Counted from the stretch's first letter, positions 44,436-56,772 are shown. The stretch: DNA of 64,000 nt from an uncultured Microbacterium sp. (GCF_945952435.1 NZ_CAMFHZ010000005.1:98364-162363); one strand, 5' to 3'. The notes: generated by a model from the sequence alone, not told the origin. Numbers and translations are program-made.

Positions 44436-45545
44436 TCAGCCTCGGAAGCGGTCGCGGAGCTTGGAGAACAGTCCCTGGTGGAACTCCGCGAGCCTCGGGG
44501 CCGGCGCCTTGGTGCGCTTGGCGAAGTCCTCGATGAGCTGGCGTTCCTTGTGGTCGAGCTTGGTCGGGGTCAGCACCTGCACGCCGACCTTCAGGTCGCC
44601 GCGGTTCGACCCGCGCAGCGGCGTGATCCCGCGCCCCTTGATCGTGAGGACATCGCCGGACTGCAGCCCCTGGCGGATCTCCAGGTCCACCGGACCGTCC
44701 AGCGACTCGATCGTGGTCGTGGTCCCGAGGACAGCGTCGCTCATCGCGACCTCGAGCGTGGCGAGCAGGTCATCGCCGTCGCGGCTGAAGCGCGCATGCG
44801 GGGCCACGGTGACCTCGATGTAGAGGTCACCGTTCGGACCGCCCGCGCGGCCGACCTCGCCGGATCCGGGCAGCTGCAGCCGGAGGCCCGTCTCGACGCC
44901 CGCGGGGATGTCGAGACCGACCGTGCGACGGGAGCGGACCCTGCCCTGACCGTTGCAGGTCTGGCAGGGGAAGGGGATCGTGGTGCCGAAGCCCTCACAG
45001 GATCCGCAGGGCGCGGTGGTGACGACGTTGCCGAGCAGACTCCGCACCTGCTGCTGCACGTGACCGGATCCGCCGCAGATGTCGCATGTGACGGGCGAGG
45101 TGCCCTCCTGGCAGCACGAGCCCTGACACGTCTCGCAGAGCACGGCGGTGTCGACCTCGATGTCCCGGTGGACGCCGAAGACGACATCGCCCAGCTCGAG
45201 GGTCACCCGCACGAGGGCGTCCTGGCCGCGCTCCCTGCGCGAACGGGGCCGCGCCGCGCGCGCCCCTCCGCCTCCGAAGAAGGTCTCGAAGATGTCGCCG
45301 AAGCCGCCGAATCCCCCGAAGCCGGCGTTGCCGTTCGCATCGCCGCCCCGGTCGTAGCGTCGGCGCGCGTCCGCATCGCTCAGCACGTCGTAGGCGTGCG
45401 TGACGAGCTTGAACTGCTCCGCCGCCTCGTCGCTCGGGTTCACGTCAGGGTGCAGCTGCCGCGCGAGTCGGCGGTACGCCTTCTTGATCTCGTCCTCGCT
45501 CGCATCGCGTGCGACGCCGAGAACCTCGTAGTGGTCCGTCACCAT
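44436..45545 (-). CDS. dnaJ: DnaJ co-chaperone (DnaJ2-type)
   Basis: A 369-residue Hsp40 that stimulates DnaK. The J domain has the HPD triad at residues 32-34. A short Gly/Phe-rich linker ([20 protein letters not shown]) follows. The zinc domain has four Cys repeats: [24 protein letters not shown] and CQTCNGQG; the first ends in Cys rather than the usual Gly. C-terminal substrate domains are complete. It is paired with hrcA, not dnaK, so it is the second DnaJ commonly found in actinobacteria. Confidence 0.95.
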   Translation of the reverse strand: MVTDHYEVLGVARDASEDEIKKAYRRLARQLHPDVNPSDEAAEQFKLVTHAYDVLSDADARRRYDRGGDANGNAGFGGFGGFGDIFETFFGGGGARAARPRSRRERGQDALVRVTLELGDVVFGVHRDIEVDTAVLCETCQGSCCQEGTSPVTCDICGGSGHVQQQVRSLLGNVVTTAPCGSCEGFGTTIPFPCQTCNGQGRVRSRRTVGLDIPAGVETGLRLQLPGSGEVGRAGGPNGDLYIEVTVAPHARFSRDGDDLLATLEVAMSDAVLGTTTTIESLDGPVDLEIRQGLQSGDVLTIKGRGITPLRGSNRGDLKVGVQVLTPTKLDHKERQLIEDFAKRTKAPAPRLAEFHQGLFSKLRDRFRG

Positions 45546-45593
45546 AGCCTTTCCGGGCCGCCTCTGCAGCGGCGTGTCTGATGCCCGCCGCGC

Positions 45594-46628
45594 TCAGCGG
45601 CCGGTCTCGTCGTCTTCGAGCAGTCGCGACAGGTAGCGGGCCACGGCCCGCGCCGCCGCGAGATTGCTCTGGTAGTCCATCCGGGTCGGACCCATCACGC
45701 CCACGCGCGCGGACCCCCCGTGGGTCAGGTAGTCGCTCGCCACGATCGAGGCCTCTCCGAGCCCGAACGCGGCGTTCTCCGTGCCGATGCTCGCGGCGAG
45801 ACCCTGCTCGTCGACGCGCATCTCGTTCATCAGCCGCAGCAGCGTGACCTGCTCTTCGATCGCCTCGAGGAGCGGATGGATGCTGCCGCGGAAGTCGTGC
45901 TCGCGCCGCGCCAGCGTCGCCGCGCCCGCCATGATCAGCCGGTCCTGGCGGAACTCGGCGAGCTCCTCGGCGACCGCGCGCAGCAGGGCCGCGCGTGCGG
46001 CTCCCAGGCGGGGGCCGAGCGCTGCCTCCTCCGTGGCCTCGATGCGCTCCGCCCCCCGGCGCACCGATCGGCCTGTGAGCAACTCGGTGAGGGTCGCGCG
46101 GAGCCCCGCCACCTCGGACTCGTCGAGATCGACGGGCAGCGGCACGATCCGCTGCGACACTCCCCCGGCATCCGTGACCAGGATCACGAGCAGTCGATGG
46201 GGTGCGAGCGCGACCAGCTCGACGTGCGTCACGTGCGCGCGCGCGAACGACGGGTACTGCGCCAGCGCCACCTGACCGGTGAGGCGGGTCAGCACGCGGA
46301 CCGTGCGCACCATGAGATCGTCCAGGTCGGCGGGATCGGCCAGGAACGCGGTGATCGCGCTGCGCTGCGCCGCCGAGAGCGGCCGCACCTGCGCGAGGTG
46401 GTCGACGAAGACCCGATAGCCCTTGTCCGTCGGCACCCGCCCGGAGGACGTGTGCGGGGCGGCGATGAGTTCCTCGTCCTCGAGCTGAGCCATGTCGTTG
46501 CGGATCGTCGCCGCGGACACGCCGAACGCGTGCCGCTCGACGATCGACCGGCTCCCGACCGGCTCGTTCGTCTCGACGTAGTCCTCGACGATCGCACGCA
46601 GCACCTGCAGTCCGCGCTCCGAGACCAT
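45594..46628 (-). CDS. hrcA: HrcA, heat-inducible repressor
   Basis: A 344-residue repressor of class I heat-shock genes. The winged-helix N-terminus contains GSRSIVERHAFGVSAATIRN and AAPHTSSGRVPTDKGYRVFV; a GAF-like C-terminal domain follows. ATG 46628 has GAGGAGGAG upstream; a longer frame would start inside the CIRCE operator. CIRCE lies 15 bases before the ATG, so HrcA should repress its own operon with dnaJ. Confidence 0.95.
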   Translation of the reverse strand: MVSERGLQVLRAIVEDYVETNEPVGSRSIVERHAFGVSAATIRNDMAQLEDEELIAAPHTSSGRVPTDKGYRVFVDHLAQVRPLSAAQRSAITAFLADPADLDDLMVRTVRVLTRLTGQVALAQYPSFARAHVTHVELVALAPHRLLVILVTDAGGVSQRIVPLPVDLDESEVAGLRATLTELLTGRSVRRGAERIEATEEAALGPRLGAARAALLRAVAEELAEFRQDRLIMAGAATLARREHDFRGSIHPLLEAIEEQVTLLRLMNEMRVDEQGLAASIGTENAAFGLGEASIVASDYLTHGGSARVGVMGPTRMDYQSNLAAARAVARYLSRLLEDDETGR

Positions 46629-46643
46629 CGCTCCTCCTCGCCG

Positions 46644-46675
46644 TTGGCACTCTGATGCCCTGAGTGCCAATCCTA
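46644..46675 (-). promoter_or_regulatory. CIRCE operator and -10 box of hrcA-dnaJ
   Basis: A perfect 9-9-9 inverted repeat, TTGGCACTC-N9-GAGTGCCAA (46644-46670), closely matching the CIRCE consensus TTAGCACTC/GAGTGCTAA. A minus-strand -10 box TAGGAT (46670-46675) abuts it, so the transcription start falls within the operator and HrcA binding would block initiation. Confidence 0.92.
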
Positions 46676-46748
46676 TCGCGCCCCGCGCCGCGCAGGACGA
46701 GCCCCGCGCCGGACGAGCCGATGACGGCGTCGGCGGCGCCCTCGCGGC

Positions 46749-47984
46749 TCAGTCGGTCAGGGCGCGCACGACCGCGTCCGCGAGCAGCCGGCCCCGTCGC
46801 GTGAGGACGAGCGTGCCGCCGAGCGCGGCGGTCGGATCCACCAGCCCGTCCGCCATGAGTCCCGCGACGCGCGGCCGCGCCCCCGTCTCGAGCGCGGCGA
46901 TCGGGAGGCCCTCGGCCATCCTCGATCGGAGCAGGATGCGCTCCAGCTGTGCCGCGGCGACGTCGGGGCGCTCGGTTCCGGCGGCGGGCGACTCCCCCGC
47001 GGCGAGGCGCTGCGCGTAGGCCGCGGGGTGCTTGACGTTCCAGAACCGGAGACCGGCGATGTGGCTGTGCGCGCCCGGGCCGAAGCCCCACCAGTCCGTG
47101 CCCCTCCAGTACGCCATGTTGTGCCGCGACCGCTGGTCCGCGGGGTGTGCGCCGTCGGCGCGGCGCGCCCAGTTGCTCACCTCGTACCAGTCGTATCCGG
47201 CGCGGGCGAGGTGTTCGTCCGCGAGCTCGTACATGTCGGCCTGCAGATCGTCGTCGGGTGCCGGCACCTCTCCGCGGCGGATCTGCCGCGCGAGTTTGGT
47301 GCCGTCCTCGATGATGAGCGCATAGGCCGAGACATGATCGGGATCCAGCGCGGTCGCGGCCTCCAGCGAGGTGCGCCAGTCGTCGAGCGACTCGCCGGGT
47401 GCGCCGTAGATGAGGTCCACGCTGACCGCGAGGCCGGCACCGCGGGCCGCCTCCACGGCGGTGCGGACGTTCTCCGGACGGTGGGTGCGGTCGAGCGCGG
47501 CGAGGACATGCGGCACCGCCGACTGCATCCCGATGGAGAGGCGGGTCACGCCCGCCGCGGCGAGCTCGGCGACGACCGCGGGGGTCACCGTGTCGGGGTT
47601 CGCCTCGACGGTGACCTCGGCGCCGTCGACGATCCCGAACGCGTCGACCGCGGCACCGAGCATGCGCGCCAGGTCCCCCGGAGGCAGCAGCGTCGGGGTC
47701 CCCCCGCCGAAGAACACGGTGTCCATCGGGCGGAGCGCCCCCGCCGCGGCGAGGACGTCGCGGGCCAGCGCGATCTCTCGGATCAGCGTGTCGGCGTACG
47801 CGTCCTGGCGCGCACCGCGCAGCTCCGACGCCGTGTAGGTGTTGAAGTCGCAGTAGCCGCACCGGACGCGGCAGAAGGGGACGTGCAGATAGGCCGAGAA
47901 CGCCGAGGTCGGGTCGATGCGCAGGTCGGCCGGCAGTCGTCCGTCGACCGGGGCAGGATCCCCGAGCGGAAGGGACGAAGCCAT
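46749..47984 (-). CDS. hemW: HemW-like radical SAM heme chaperone
   Basis: A 411-residue radical SAM protein formerly called oxygen-independent coproporphyrinogen oxidase. The cluster motif CRVRCGYCDFN (CxxxCxxC) is near residue 36, followed by FFGGGTPTLLP and TVEANPDTVTP; RLSIGMQSAVPHVLAALDR and the YDWYEVSNWA segment are HemW-like. It lies upstream of hrcA, a usual pairing. Its ATG overlaps the DUF1990 stop. Confidence 0.92.
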   Translation of the reverse strand: MASSLPLGDPAPVDGRLPADLRIDPTSAFSAYLHVPFCRVRCGYCDFNTYTASELRGARQDAYADTLIREIALARDVLAAAGALRPMDTVFFGGGTPTLLPPGDLARMLGAAVDAFGIVDGAEVTVEANPDTVTPAVVAELAAAGVTRLSIGMQSAVPHVLAALDRTHRPENVRTAVEAARGAGLAVSVDLIYGAPGESLDDWRTSLEAATALDPDHVSAYALIIEDGTKLARQIRRGEVPAPDDDLQADMYELADEHLARAGYDWYEVSNWARRADGAHPADQRSRHNMAYWRGTDWWGFGPGAHSHIAGLRFWNVKHPAAYAQRLAAGESPAAGTERPDVAAAQLERILLRSRMAEGLPIAALETGARPRVAGLMADGLVDPTAALGGTLVLTRRGRLLADAVVRALTD

Positions 47985-48634
47985 CAGACCGGGGTCGCGT
48001 AGAGGGGGGAGATGGCGCGCAGGTACCGGGCGAAGAGCTCCCGACGGCGGCGCTTCACCAGGAACGGCAGTGTGCGGTAGAGGAAGCTGTTCGGGCGGTC
48101 GAACGCGCGCACGGTGAACCACACCTCGTCGGCGTCGTTCCAGTCGATGTCGAACGACTCCTCGCCGCTGACGACCGATCCCCCGACCGTGCCCAGGACG
48201 ACGCCGATCCGGTGCGTCTGCTCGGTGACGGAGATCACGCGCAGCTCCGCATCGGCGCGCATCCCGGCCACGCGGCCGTGCAGCTTGAGCGTCATGCCGG
48301 GACCGGCCCAGGGCGTGCCGTCCTCGTCGTAGCGCGGTTCGACCTGGGTCGATCCCGGTGCGATCGGCGCCCCCTCCGCATCGAAGCTCACGCCGGCATA
48401 GCCGGGCGTCGAGGCCGGACGGACGTCGGTGAGCTGCAGCCCTGCCGCGCGCTGTGCGGTCCAGGAGAGGAGGGCGTCGCCGGCGGTGCGGAAGCGGTCC
48501 TCGCCGCTGCCGAGCCGCCAGGACTCCTCGGCCGGCAGGCTCCGCTCCGGCGGATACTGCATCAGATCGGGCGCATGGGTCGCACCCACGGCGGCATAGT
48601 CCACCGTGCCTTCTCGGAATGTCCCGCGACGCAT
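47984..48634 (-). CDS. DUF1990 family protein
   Basis: A 216-residue protein of the DUF1990 family, whose function is unknown. The N-terminal part has VDYAAVGATHAP; the C-terminal part has GTVGGSVVSGEESFDIDWND, then VWFTVRAFDRPNSFLYR, and ends with two hydrophobic-basic stretches. It has its own leaderless -10 box at 48642 and is coupled to hemW by a 4-base overlap. Confidence 0.85.
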   Translation of the reverse strand: MRRGTFREGTVDYAAVGATHAPDLMQYPPERSLPAEESWRLGSGEDRFRTAGDALLSWTAQRAAGLQLTDVRPASTPGYAGVSFDAEGAPIAPGSTQVEPRYDEDGTPWAGPGMTLKLHGRVAGMRADAELRVISVTEQTHRIGVVLGTVGGSVVSGEESFDIDWNDADEVWFTVRAFDRPNSFLYRTLPFLVKRRRRELFARYLRAISPLYATPV

Positions 48635-48641
48635 GACATCC

Positions 48642-48647
48642 AGACTA
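48642..48647 (-). promoter_or_regulatory. -10 box (TAGTCT) for DUF1990-hemW, leaderless
   Basis: Minus-strand TAGTCT ends 7 bases before the DUF1990 ATG. Confidence 0.6.
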
Positions 48648-48666
48648 CTGGCCGGTGCCGACGGAC

Positions 48667-49629
48667 TCACCCAGGTTCTCCCAAGGCGGGGATGCTGCGC
48701 GCCGGACGGCACTCCGCCTCGTGCGCCTCCCCCTCTGCCACCTCGGTCCTGCGCTGCCCCTCCGCGACCTCGCGGTTCCCCCCGAGCCTCAGGATCGAGG
48801 CGGCGGCGCCGAGTGCCAGGCCGATCCCTCCGGCGACGGTGAGCGGCTCGCCCACCACGATCAGGGCCGCGAGGGCCGTCGCGGCGGGGACCACGCTGAA
48901 CAGGATCGACGCGGCGTCCGCGCCGACTGCGCGCACGAGCGACGAGTACAGCACGGTCCCGCCCAGTCCGATGGCGACGATCGCGCCGAGCAGCGCCCAC
49001 GAGCCGAGGCTCTGCGGCGGGCGCGCGACCTCGGTCGTCGCGAGGGCACCGACGACCGGAAGGGAGACGGCGACGCCGATCAGCGTGAACATGGCCGGAT
49101 GCACGTCGCGGAGCGAACCGCCCTGCCAGATCCCGCCGAGCGACACCGCGAGCAGGGAGCCGCCGACGGCGAGCAGCACGGGCCCGACCCGGGGATCGGC
49201 GATCACGATCGGCGCACAGGCGACGAGGACCGCCGCTGCCCCCAGCCCGGTGGACAGCAGCGCGCGGCGGGAGGCCCGACGGCGGAGCAGGAGCCGAGAG
49301 AGCACGGCGGTCACGACGGGGTTCATGGCGATCACCAGTGCGGTGAAGCCCGCGCCGACACCGTGACCGAGCGCCCAGTAGGTGCCGACGAACTGCCCCG
49401 CCTGGGCGAGCAGTCCGGCACCCGCCGCGGCGACGAGGACCCTTCCGCGCGGAATCGGCGCGCGGACGATCGCGCAGAGCACGGCGAGGACCGGCACGGA
49501 CACGGCGAAGCGCAGGAGCAAGAGCACGAAGGGGCTCATGGTGTGCAGGGCGAGCGAGGTCAGCGCGTAGTTGACCGCGTAGAGCGCCACCATGCTGATC
49601 GCGGAGGCGGCGATGGTCGTTCTGGTCAT
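48667..49629 (-). CDS. EamA/DMT family transporter
   Basis: A 320-residue membrane protein with ten predicted helices in two EamA repeats (first half including YWALGHGVGAGFTALVIAMN, second including SLVRAVGADAASILFSVVPA). The hydrophilic tail after residue 285 is Glu/Arg-rich. Family members export amino acids or other metabolites. It is divergent from the LysR regulator at 49728 with 98 bases between, the usual arrangement for a regulator controlling its neighbour. Confidence 0.87.
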   Translation of the reverse strand: MTRTTIAASAISMVALYAVNYALTSLALHTMSPFVLLLLRFAVSVPVLAVLCAIVRAPIPRGRVLVAAAGAGLLAQAGQFVGTYWALGHGVGAGFTALVIAMNPVVTAVLSRLLLRRRASRRALLSTGLGAAAVLVACAPIVIADPRVGPVLLAVGGSLLAVSLGGIWQGGSLRDVHPAMFTLIGVAVSLPVVGALATTEVARPPQSLGSWALLGAIVAIGLGGTVLYSSLVRAVGADAASILFSVVPAATALAALIVVGEPLTVAGGIGLALGAAASILRLGGNREVAEGQRRTEVAEGEAHEAECRPARSIPALGEPG

Positions 49630-49727
49630 GTCGTCAGGCTCGCCGACCTCCGCACGGACGCCCTCATCCGATCAGCCTTCTTGATGGATAGGACCGTTTC
49701 GTCGCCGGAATGTCCCAGGATGGATCC

Positions 49728-50549
49728 ATGACGAGCCTGGAGATCGCGGAGCTGCGCAGCCTGATCGCCGTCGCGGCGTTCGCGGGCGTCGGCCGGGCCG
49801 CCCGCGCGCTGCACCTCGCCCAGCCGACGGTCTCCGCACACCTGCGCCGGCTCGAGAGCGCCCTCGGCGTCCCACTCGTCGAGCGGCGGGGGCGCAGCAT
49901 CGCCTTCACGACGGCCGGCGAGTCGCTCGTCCGCGACGCGCATCGGATCGTCGCCCTGCACGACGAGGCGGTGGACCGGCTGGTCGGCACGCCGTCGGAC
50001 GACATCGTCGTCGCGTCGACCGACATGGCCAACGCCGCGGTCGTGCAGACGGTGAGCCGCGTGCTCTCCGAACGTCACCCCGAACGGCGCATCCGCTTCC
50101 GCTTCCACCGCACCGACAGCCTGCGCCGCTTCGTCCGCGCCCACTCGGCCGACGTCGTGCTCGGCTACGGCGATCTCGGGACCGAGCGCATCGACATCGG
50201 ACCGGTCCCGCTCGCCTGGTTCGGCGCGGCGGACGGCCCCACCGACACCGGTCTGGTCGTCTTCTCCCCGCCGTGCACGCTGCGGGATGCGATCCTCGCC
50301 GCCCCCGCGAGCGTGACGCGACCCGTCGTCCGCGAGTGCCTCGACCTGTCCAGCGTGCTGGCGACCGTGCGCACCGGCGCCGGGATCACCGCCCTGCCGG
50401 CGTTCCATCGGAACGAGTCGCGGCTGCGCGAGCTCGATCTGCCCGCGCCGCCGCCTCTTCCGCTGACGATGGTCGCCTCCGCTCGCATCCCCGCGGGGAC
50501 GCGTGACGCCCTCGCCGCGGAGCTGCGACGCGTCGTACGGACGGGCTGA
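49728..50549 (+). CDS. LysR family transcriptional regulator
   Basis: A 273-residue regulator. The N-terminal winged helix-turn-helix reads LRSLIAVAAFAGVGRAARAL, then HLAQPTVSAHLRRLESALGV, within the first 50 residues. An effector-binding domain follows. ATG 49728 gives the usual LysR start; the earlier ATG (49710) is less typical. It probably controls the divergent EamA exporter. I did not find a convincing T-N11-A operator in the 98-base gap. Confidence 0.88.
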   Translation: MTSLEIAELRSLIAVAAFAGVGRAARALHLAQPTVSAHLRRLESALGVPLVERRGRSIAFTTAGESLVRDAHRIVALHDEAVDRLVGTPSDDIVVASTDMANAAVVQTVSRVLSERHPERRIRFRFHRTDSLRRFVRAHSADVVLGYGDLGTERIDIGPVPLAWFGAADGPTDTGLVVFSPPCTLRDAILAAPASVTRPVVRECLDLSSVLATVRTGAGITALPAFHRNESRLRELDLPAPPPLPLTMVASARIPAGTRDALAAELRRVVRTG

Positions 50550-50561
50550 CGCGCGGCGGCG

Positions 50562-52415
<1,854 letters not shown>

Positions 52416-52717
52416 GGGGTCCTGTGGGTGCGGAACGGGCGGTCTCCGGACGTCGTCCGGGGATCCGTTCGATTCTACGGGAGCGCGCTCAACCGGACGG
52501 CGACTTAGGGTCGCCTCATCGCACGTCTCCTGAGGGCGGTGATAGTCTCGCGAAGTTGCCGTCCCCCCGGTACCGGGTCTCTACGAGCCCCGCATTCCGT
52601 CTCATCGTGATGCGGAAGTGCGGCGCCTCGAGAAGTCTTCCGGATTCCTGACGACACCGACTCAGCGTTGCGTCGGAGATCCCGCGTTGCGTCTGCGACA
52701 AGAGAAAGAACACCATC
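52416..52717. other. Divergent promoter region of lepA and the dpp operon
   Basis: 302 bases without a gene. It contains the lepA -10 box, a plus-strand TAGTCT (52543-52548) as a candidate -10 for the importer operon, and then a leader of about 165 bases. In that leader I see only short inverted repeats and no recognisable riboswitch or leader peptide. Confidence 0.5.
52472..52477 (-). promoter_or_regulatory. -10 box (TAGAAT) for lepA
   Basis: Minus-strand TAGAAT about 57 bases before the lepA ATG. The leader would contain the inverted repeat CCGGACGACGTCCGG. No -35 match. Confidence 0.5.
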
Positions 52718-53701
52718 TTGATCAAGTACCTGCTACGCCGACTCCTCGGCTGGCTCCTCATGATCGTGGTGGCGACCAACGTCACGTACTTCCTCGCGTG
52801 GGGCTTCCTGGACCCGCGCAGCAACTACGTCGGACGCAAGCCGCCGCTTTCGCACGACCAGATCTCGCGTCTGCTCGAACCGAGGAACCTCGACGACACC
52901 CTCCCGATCCTGCACCGTTGGTGGAACTGGCTCACCGACATCGTGCTGCACTGGAACTGGGGCGTGAGCCCGGTCGGCCAGTCGGTCAACGACCAGATCG
53001 CCTATCGGATGTGGATCTCGGGCGAGCTCGTGCTCGGCGCCACCATCATCTCGGCGGTCATCGGCATCGCCGTCGGCGTCTACACCGCGTCGCGGCAGTA
53101 CAAGGTCGGCGACCGGATCTGGCAGGGCATCTCGATCGTCACGATGAACGTGCCGATCATCGTCGCGGCACTCGGCATCGTGCTCATCGCGATCGCCATC
53201 AACAACGCCCTGGGCTTCCGCCTCTTCTACGTGACCGGGTCGAGCAGCGACGGGGTCAGCGGCTTCTTCCCCGCGCTCGTGGACGCGCTGCAGCATCTGA
53301 TCCTCCCGACGATCGCCCTGGTCTTCATCGGCTACGCGAACTACCACTTCTTGCAGCGCTCCCTGCTGCTGGACAACATCAAGGCCGACTACGTGCGCAC
53401 GGCGCGTGCGAAGGGGCTGACCAAGCAGCAGGCCATCCGCAAGCACGCTCTGCGCACCTCGCTGATCCCGGTAGCCACGCAGCTCGCCTTCAGCATCCCG
53501 ACGGTGTTCACCGGGGCGGTGCTGACCGAGACGATCTTCGCCTGGAACGGCATGGGCCGGTACTTCATCGACACCATCAGCAAGAACGACGTGCACGGCG
53601 TGGTGGCCATCGCCGCCTTCACCGCCGTGCTCACGGCGATCGGGGCGATCCTCTCCGACATCGCCGTGGTGGTCCTCGATCCGCGAGTGAGGGTGAGCTG
53701 A
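52718..53701 (+). CDS. Peptide/oligopeptide ABC transporter permease (DppB/OppB)
   Basis: A 327-residue permease with six helices. The N-terminal amphipathic start IKYLLRRLLGWLLMIVVATN is typical of DppB. The EAA-type coupling loop is ADYVRTARAKGLTKQQAIRK, near residue 225. The start is TTG; AGAAAGAA lies upstream, and no better in-frame start is available. First gene of a four-gene importer with dppC, a fused ATPase and a binding protein. Confidence 0.92.
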   Translation: MIKYLLRRLLGWLLMIVVATNVTYFLAWGFLDPRSNYVGRKPPLSHDQISRLLEPRNLDDTLPILHRWWNWLTDIVLHWNWGVSPVGQSVNDQIAYRMWISGELVLGATIISAVIGIAVGVYTASRQYKVGDRIWQGISIVTMNVPIIVAALGIVLIAIAINNALGFRLFYVTGSSSDGVSGFFPALVDALQHLILPTIALVFIGYANYHFLQRSLLLDNIKADYVRTARAKGLTKQQAIRKHALRTSLIPVATQLAFSIPTVFTGAVLTETIFAWNGMGRYFIDTISKNDVHGVVAIAAFTAVLTAIGAILSDIAVVVLDPRVRVS

Positions 53702-53702
53702 C

Positions 53703-54623
53703 ATGACCTCTGCAACCATCCAGCCCCCGGTGGGTCCCGACACGACGGCCGCGCGGATCCCACGCAAGCGCATCGGCACCTTCCGCCTGTACTACCGGCG
53801 TTTCGTGCGCAACCGTCCCGCGGTCGCGGGGGTCTTCATCTTCGTCCTGCTCGTGCTCTTCGCGGTCATCGGACCGCTGATCGCCCCGTTCACCCCGATC
53901 TACCTCGATTTCGCTTCGCTGGGAACGCCTCCCGATGGGACGCACTGGTTCGGCACCGCGGCGGACGGCGGCGATCTCTTCGCCCAGACCGCCGTGGGCC
54001 TGCAGCGCTCGCTGATGATCGCGCTCACCGTCTCCATCGGGACGACCGTGCTGTCCGCGATCGTGGGCACGGCGGCGGCCTATTTCGGCGGCAGGACCGA
54101 GCGGATCATCCTGCTCATCATCCACTTCTTCATGGTGGTGCCCACGTTCCTGATCCTCGCGCTGATCTCGTCGAATGCGGGCGGCGACTGGCGGGTGATC
54201 TCGCTCGTGATGATCTTCGTCGGCTGGTTCTTCCCGGCCCGCATCATCTGGACGATGGCGCTCTCGCTCCGCGAACGCGAGTACGTGCACGCGGCACGGT
54301 ACATGGGCGTGCCCGGTATGAAGATCGTGCTGCGGCACCTGCTGCCGAACATCGGCTCGCTGCTCGTGATCAGCTTCACCCTCGGCGTCGTCGGTGCGGT
54401 GATCTCGGAGACCGGGCTGTCCTTCATCGGATTCGGTGTGAAGATCCCCGACGTCTCGCTCGGGTCCCTCATCGGGATCGGCGCGAACTCCGTGTCCAGC
54501 GCGCCCTGGACCTTCTACTTCCCCGCCGCGGCGCTCACCATGCTCACCGTGTCGATGGCGCTCATCGCCGACGGCCTCCGCGATGCTCTCGATCCCACCT
54601 CGGCGGCGGGAGGCCGCGCATGA
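53703..54623 (+). CDS. Peptide/oligopeptide ABC transporter permease (DppC/OppC)
   Basis: A 306-residue permease of the DppC type, with an N-terminal cytosolic OppC_N segment ([20 protein letters not shown]) and a large first extracytoplasmic loop containing [16 protein letters not shown]. The coupling loop is [20 protein letters not shown]. It starts 1 base after dppB and ends overlapping the ATPase by 4 bases. Confidence 0.92.
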   Translation: MTSATIQPPVGPDTTAARIPRKRIGTFRLYYRRFVRNRPAVAGVFIFVLLVLFAVIGPLIAPFTPIYLDFASLGTPPDGTHWFGTAADGGDLFAQTAVGLQRSLMIALTVSIGTTVLSAIVGTAAAYFGGRTERIILLIIHFFMVVPTFLILALISSNAGGDWRVISLVMIFVGWFFPARIIWTMALSLREREYVHAARYMGVPGMKIVLRHLLPNIGSLLVISFTLGVVGAVISETGLSFIGFGVKIPDVSLGSLIGIGANSVSSAPWTFYFPAAALTMLTVSMALIADGLRDALDPTSAAGGRA

Positions 54624-56671
54624 CCGCTCCTCTTCTCTCCGTCCGTGACCTTCACGTCAGCTTCGCCTCCGAGGCGGGTCGAGTCGACGCCGTCCGCGGC
54701 GTCTCCTTCGACCTCGATCCCGGGCGCACGCTCGGCATCGTCGGCGAGTCCGGGTCCGGCAAGTCCGTGACGTCGCTCGCGATCATGGGACTCCTGGACG
54801 ACAACGCCAAGGTCACCGGATCGATCATGTTCGACGGGCAGGAGCTGGTCGGCAAGTCCGACAAACAGCTCTCGGCATTGCGCGGCAACGGGATCGCGAT
54901 GATCTTCCAGGACCCGCTCACCTCGCTGACTCCGGTGTTCACGATCGGGGATCAGCTCATCGAGGCGATCACCGCGCATCGGAGCCTGTCGAACGCCGAG
55001 GCCACCACGCGTGCCATCGAGCTTCTGCGGCTCGTCGGGATCCCCAGCCCTGAGCGGCGGCTGAAGTCCTTCCCGCACGAGTTCTCCGGCGGGATGCGCC
55101 AGCGCGTCGTGATCGCCATCGCCATGGCCAACAACCCCAAGCTGATCATCGCTGACGAGCCCACAACGGCCCTCGACGTGACCATCCAGGCCCAGATCCT
55201 GGAGCTCATCGCTACCGCTCAGCGAGAGACCGGCGCCGCCGTCATCATGATCACCCACGACATGGGGGTGGTCGCCAAGACAGCGGACGACGTGCTGGTC
55301 ATGTATGCCGGGAAGCCTGTCGAGCAGGCGCCGGTGCGCGAGCTGTTCCACGAGACCCGGATGCCGTACTCCATCGGGCTGCTCGGCGCGATCCCGCGCG
55401 TCGACAAGGCGGAGAAGACGCCGCTCGTGCCGATCAAGGGCAACCCGCCGCTGCTCGTGAACCTGCCCGACGAATGCCCGTTCGTGGCGCGCTGTCCCAT
55501 CGCCACCGCGGCCTGCCGTGCCGGCGAGCCACCCCTGCGATCGATCGCGACCGGCGGCGGCGAGCACCTCGTTGCGTGCGTTCGTGCGGACGAGATCGTC
55601 GACGGCATGATCGGTGGCGAGCCCGTCTACCCTGTGCCGAAGCTGCCGACGAGCGCACTCGACCGCATCCCGCGAGAGCGGCGCCCCGTCACTCTCGACG
55701 TCGTCAACATGCGCAAGACCTTCCCGCTGACGCGAGGCGCCTTCTTCAAGCGGAAGATCGGAGAGGTGCATGCCGTCAAGGGCCTCACCTTCGACATTCG
55801 TGAGGGCGAAACGCTCGCCATCGTCGGCGAATCGGGCTGCGGCAAGACGACGACGCTGCTGCAGATCATGGATCTGGTCACGCAGACCGACGGAGAGATC
55901 ACGATCGCCGGCACGAAGGTCTCCGACCTGCACGGAGGTCGTGAGGAACGCGAAGTGCGCCGTGATCTGCAGATCGTGTTCCAGGATCCGATGGGCGCAC
56001 TCGACCCACGGCTGACGGTCGCGGACGTCATCGCCGAGCCCTTGCGCGCGATCGGCGCGCCCCGCGCGGAGGCCGACGCTCGCGTCGACGAGCTCATGGA
56101 CCTGGTCGGTCTGGACCCGGCGCACGCGAGCCGCTTCCCCGGAGCGTTCTCCGGCGGACAGCGCCAGCGCATCGGCATCGCCCGTGCCCTGGCGACCAAT
56201 CCGAAGATCGTCGTGTTGGATGAACCGGTCTCGGCCCTGGACGTATCGATCCAGGCGGGGGTGATCAATCTGCTCGACGAGCTCAAGGTGAAGCTCGGAC
56301 TCTCCTACCTCTTCGTCGCGCACGACCTGTCCGTGGTGCGACACATCGCCGATCGCGTCGGCGTGATGTATCTGGGCGAGTTCGTCGAGTACGGCGACGT
56401 TGACGGCATCTTCGACGACCCCCAGCACCCCTACACGCAGGCGCTGCTCTCCGCGATCCCGGTGCCGGATCCGGACGTGGAACGCACCCGCGAACGCATC
56501 GTGCTCCAGGGTGATCTGCCGAGCCCCGCCGACCGCCGGGACGGGTGCGCGTTCACGACCCGATGCCCGCTGTACCAGATGCTCCCGGAAGAGCAGAAGG
56601 TGCGCTGCGAGACCGAAGCCCCTGTGCTTACTGGTCCTGCCGACCATAGGAACGCCTGTCACTTCCGTTGA
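54620..56671 (+). CDS. Fused double ATPase of peptide ABC importer (DppD-DppF)
   Basis: A 683-residue protein carrying two ABC domains. The first has [16 protein letters not shown], signature [15 protein letters not shown] and Walker [13 protein letters not shown]. The second has [16 protein letters not shown], signature [18 protein letters not shown] and Walker [13 protein letters not shown]. Each is followed by an oligopeptide/dipeptide C-terminal region with Cys clusters ([14 protein letters not shown] and [12 protein letters not shown]), which bind an Fe-S cluster in some DppD/F homologues. Fusion into one chain is common in actinobacteria. Confidence 0.94.
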   Translation: MTAPLLSVRDLHVSFASEAGRVDAVRGVSFDLDPGRTLGIVGESGSGKSVTSLAIMGLLDDNAKVTGSIMFDGQELVGKSDKQLSALRGNGIAMIFQDPLTSLTPVFTIGDQLIEAITAHRSLSNAEATTRAIELLRLVGIPSPERRLKSFPHEFSGGMRQRVVIAIAMANNPKLIIADEPTTALDVTIQAQILELIATAQRETGAAVIMITHDMGVVAKTADDVLVMYAGKPVEQAPVRELFHETRMPYSIGLLGAIPRVDKAEKTPLVPIKGNPPLLVNLPDECPFVARCPIATAACRAGEPPLRSIATGGGEHLVACVRADEIVDGMIGGEPVYPVPKLPTSALDRIPRERRPVTLDVVNMRKTFPLTRGAFFKRKIGEVHAVKGLTFDIREGETLAIVGESGCGKTTTLLQIMDLVTQTDGEITIAGTKVSDLHGGREEREVRRDLQIVFQDPMGALDPRLTVADVIAEPLRAIGAPRAEADARVDELMDLVGLDPAHASRFPGAFSGGQRQRIGIARALATNPKIVVLDEPVSALDVSIQAGVINLLDELKVKLGLSYLFVAHDLSVVRHIADRVGVMYLGEFVEYGDVDGIFDDPQHPYTQALLSAIPVPDPDVERTRERIVLQGDLPSPADRRDGCAFTTRCPLYQMLPEEQKVRCETEAPVLTGPADHRNACHFR

Positions 56672-56772
56672 CATCGAATGAGTAACGGTCGACAGCGCGA
56701 CTCGGCAGATCGGGTTCACGCGGGTTAACTGTCCCTGTCCCCAAAGAGCCGCAAGGCAATAGAAGGAGAACC

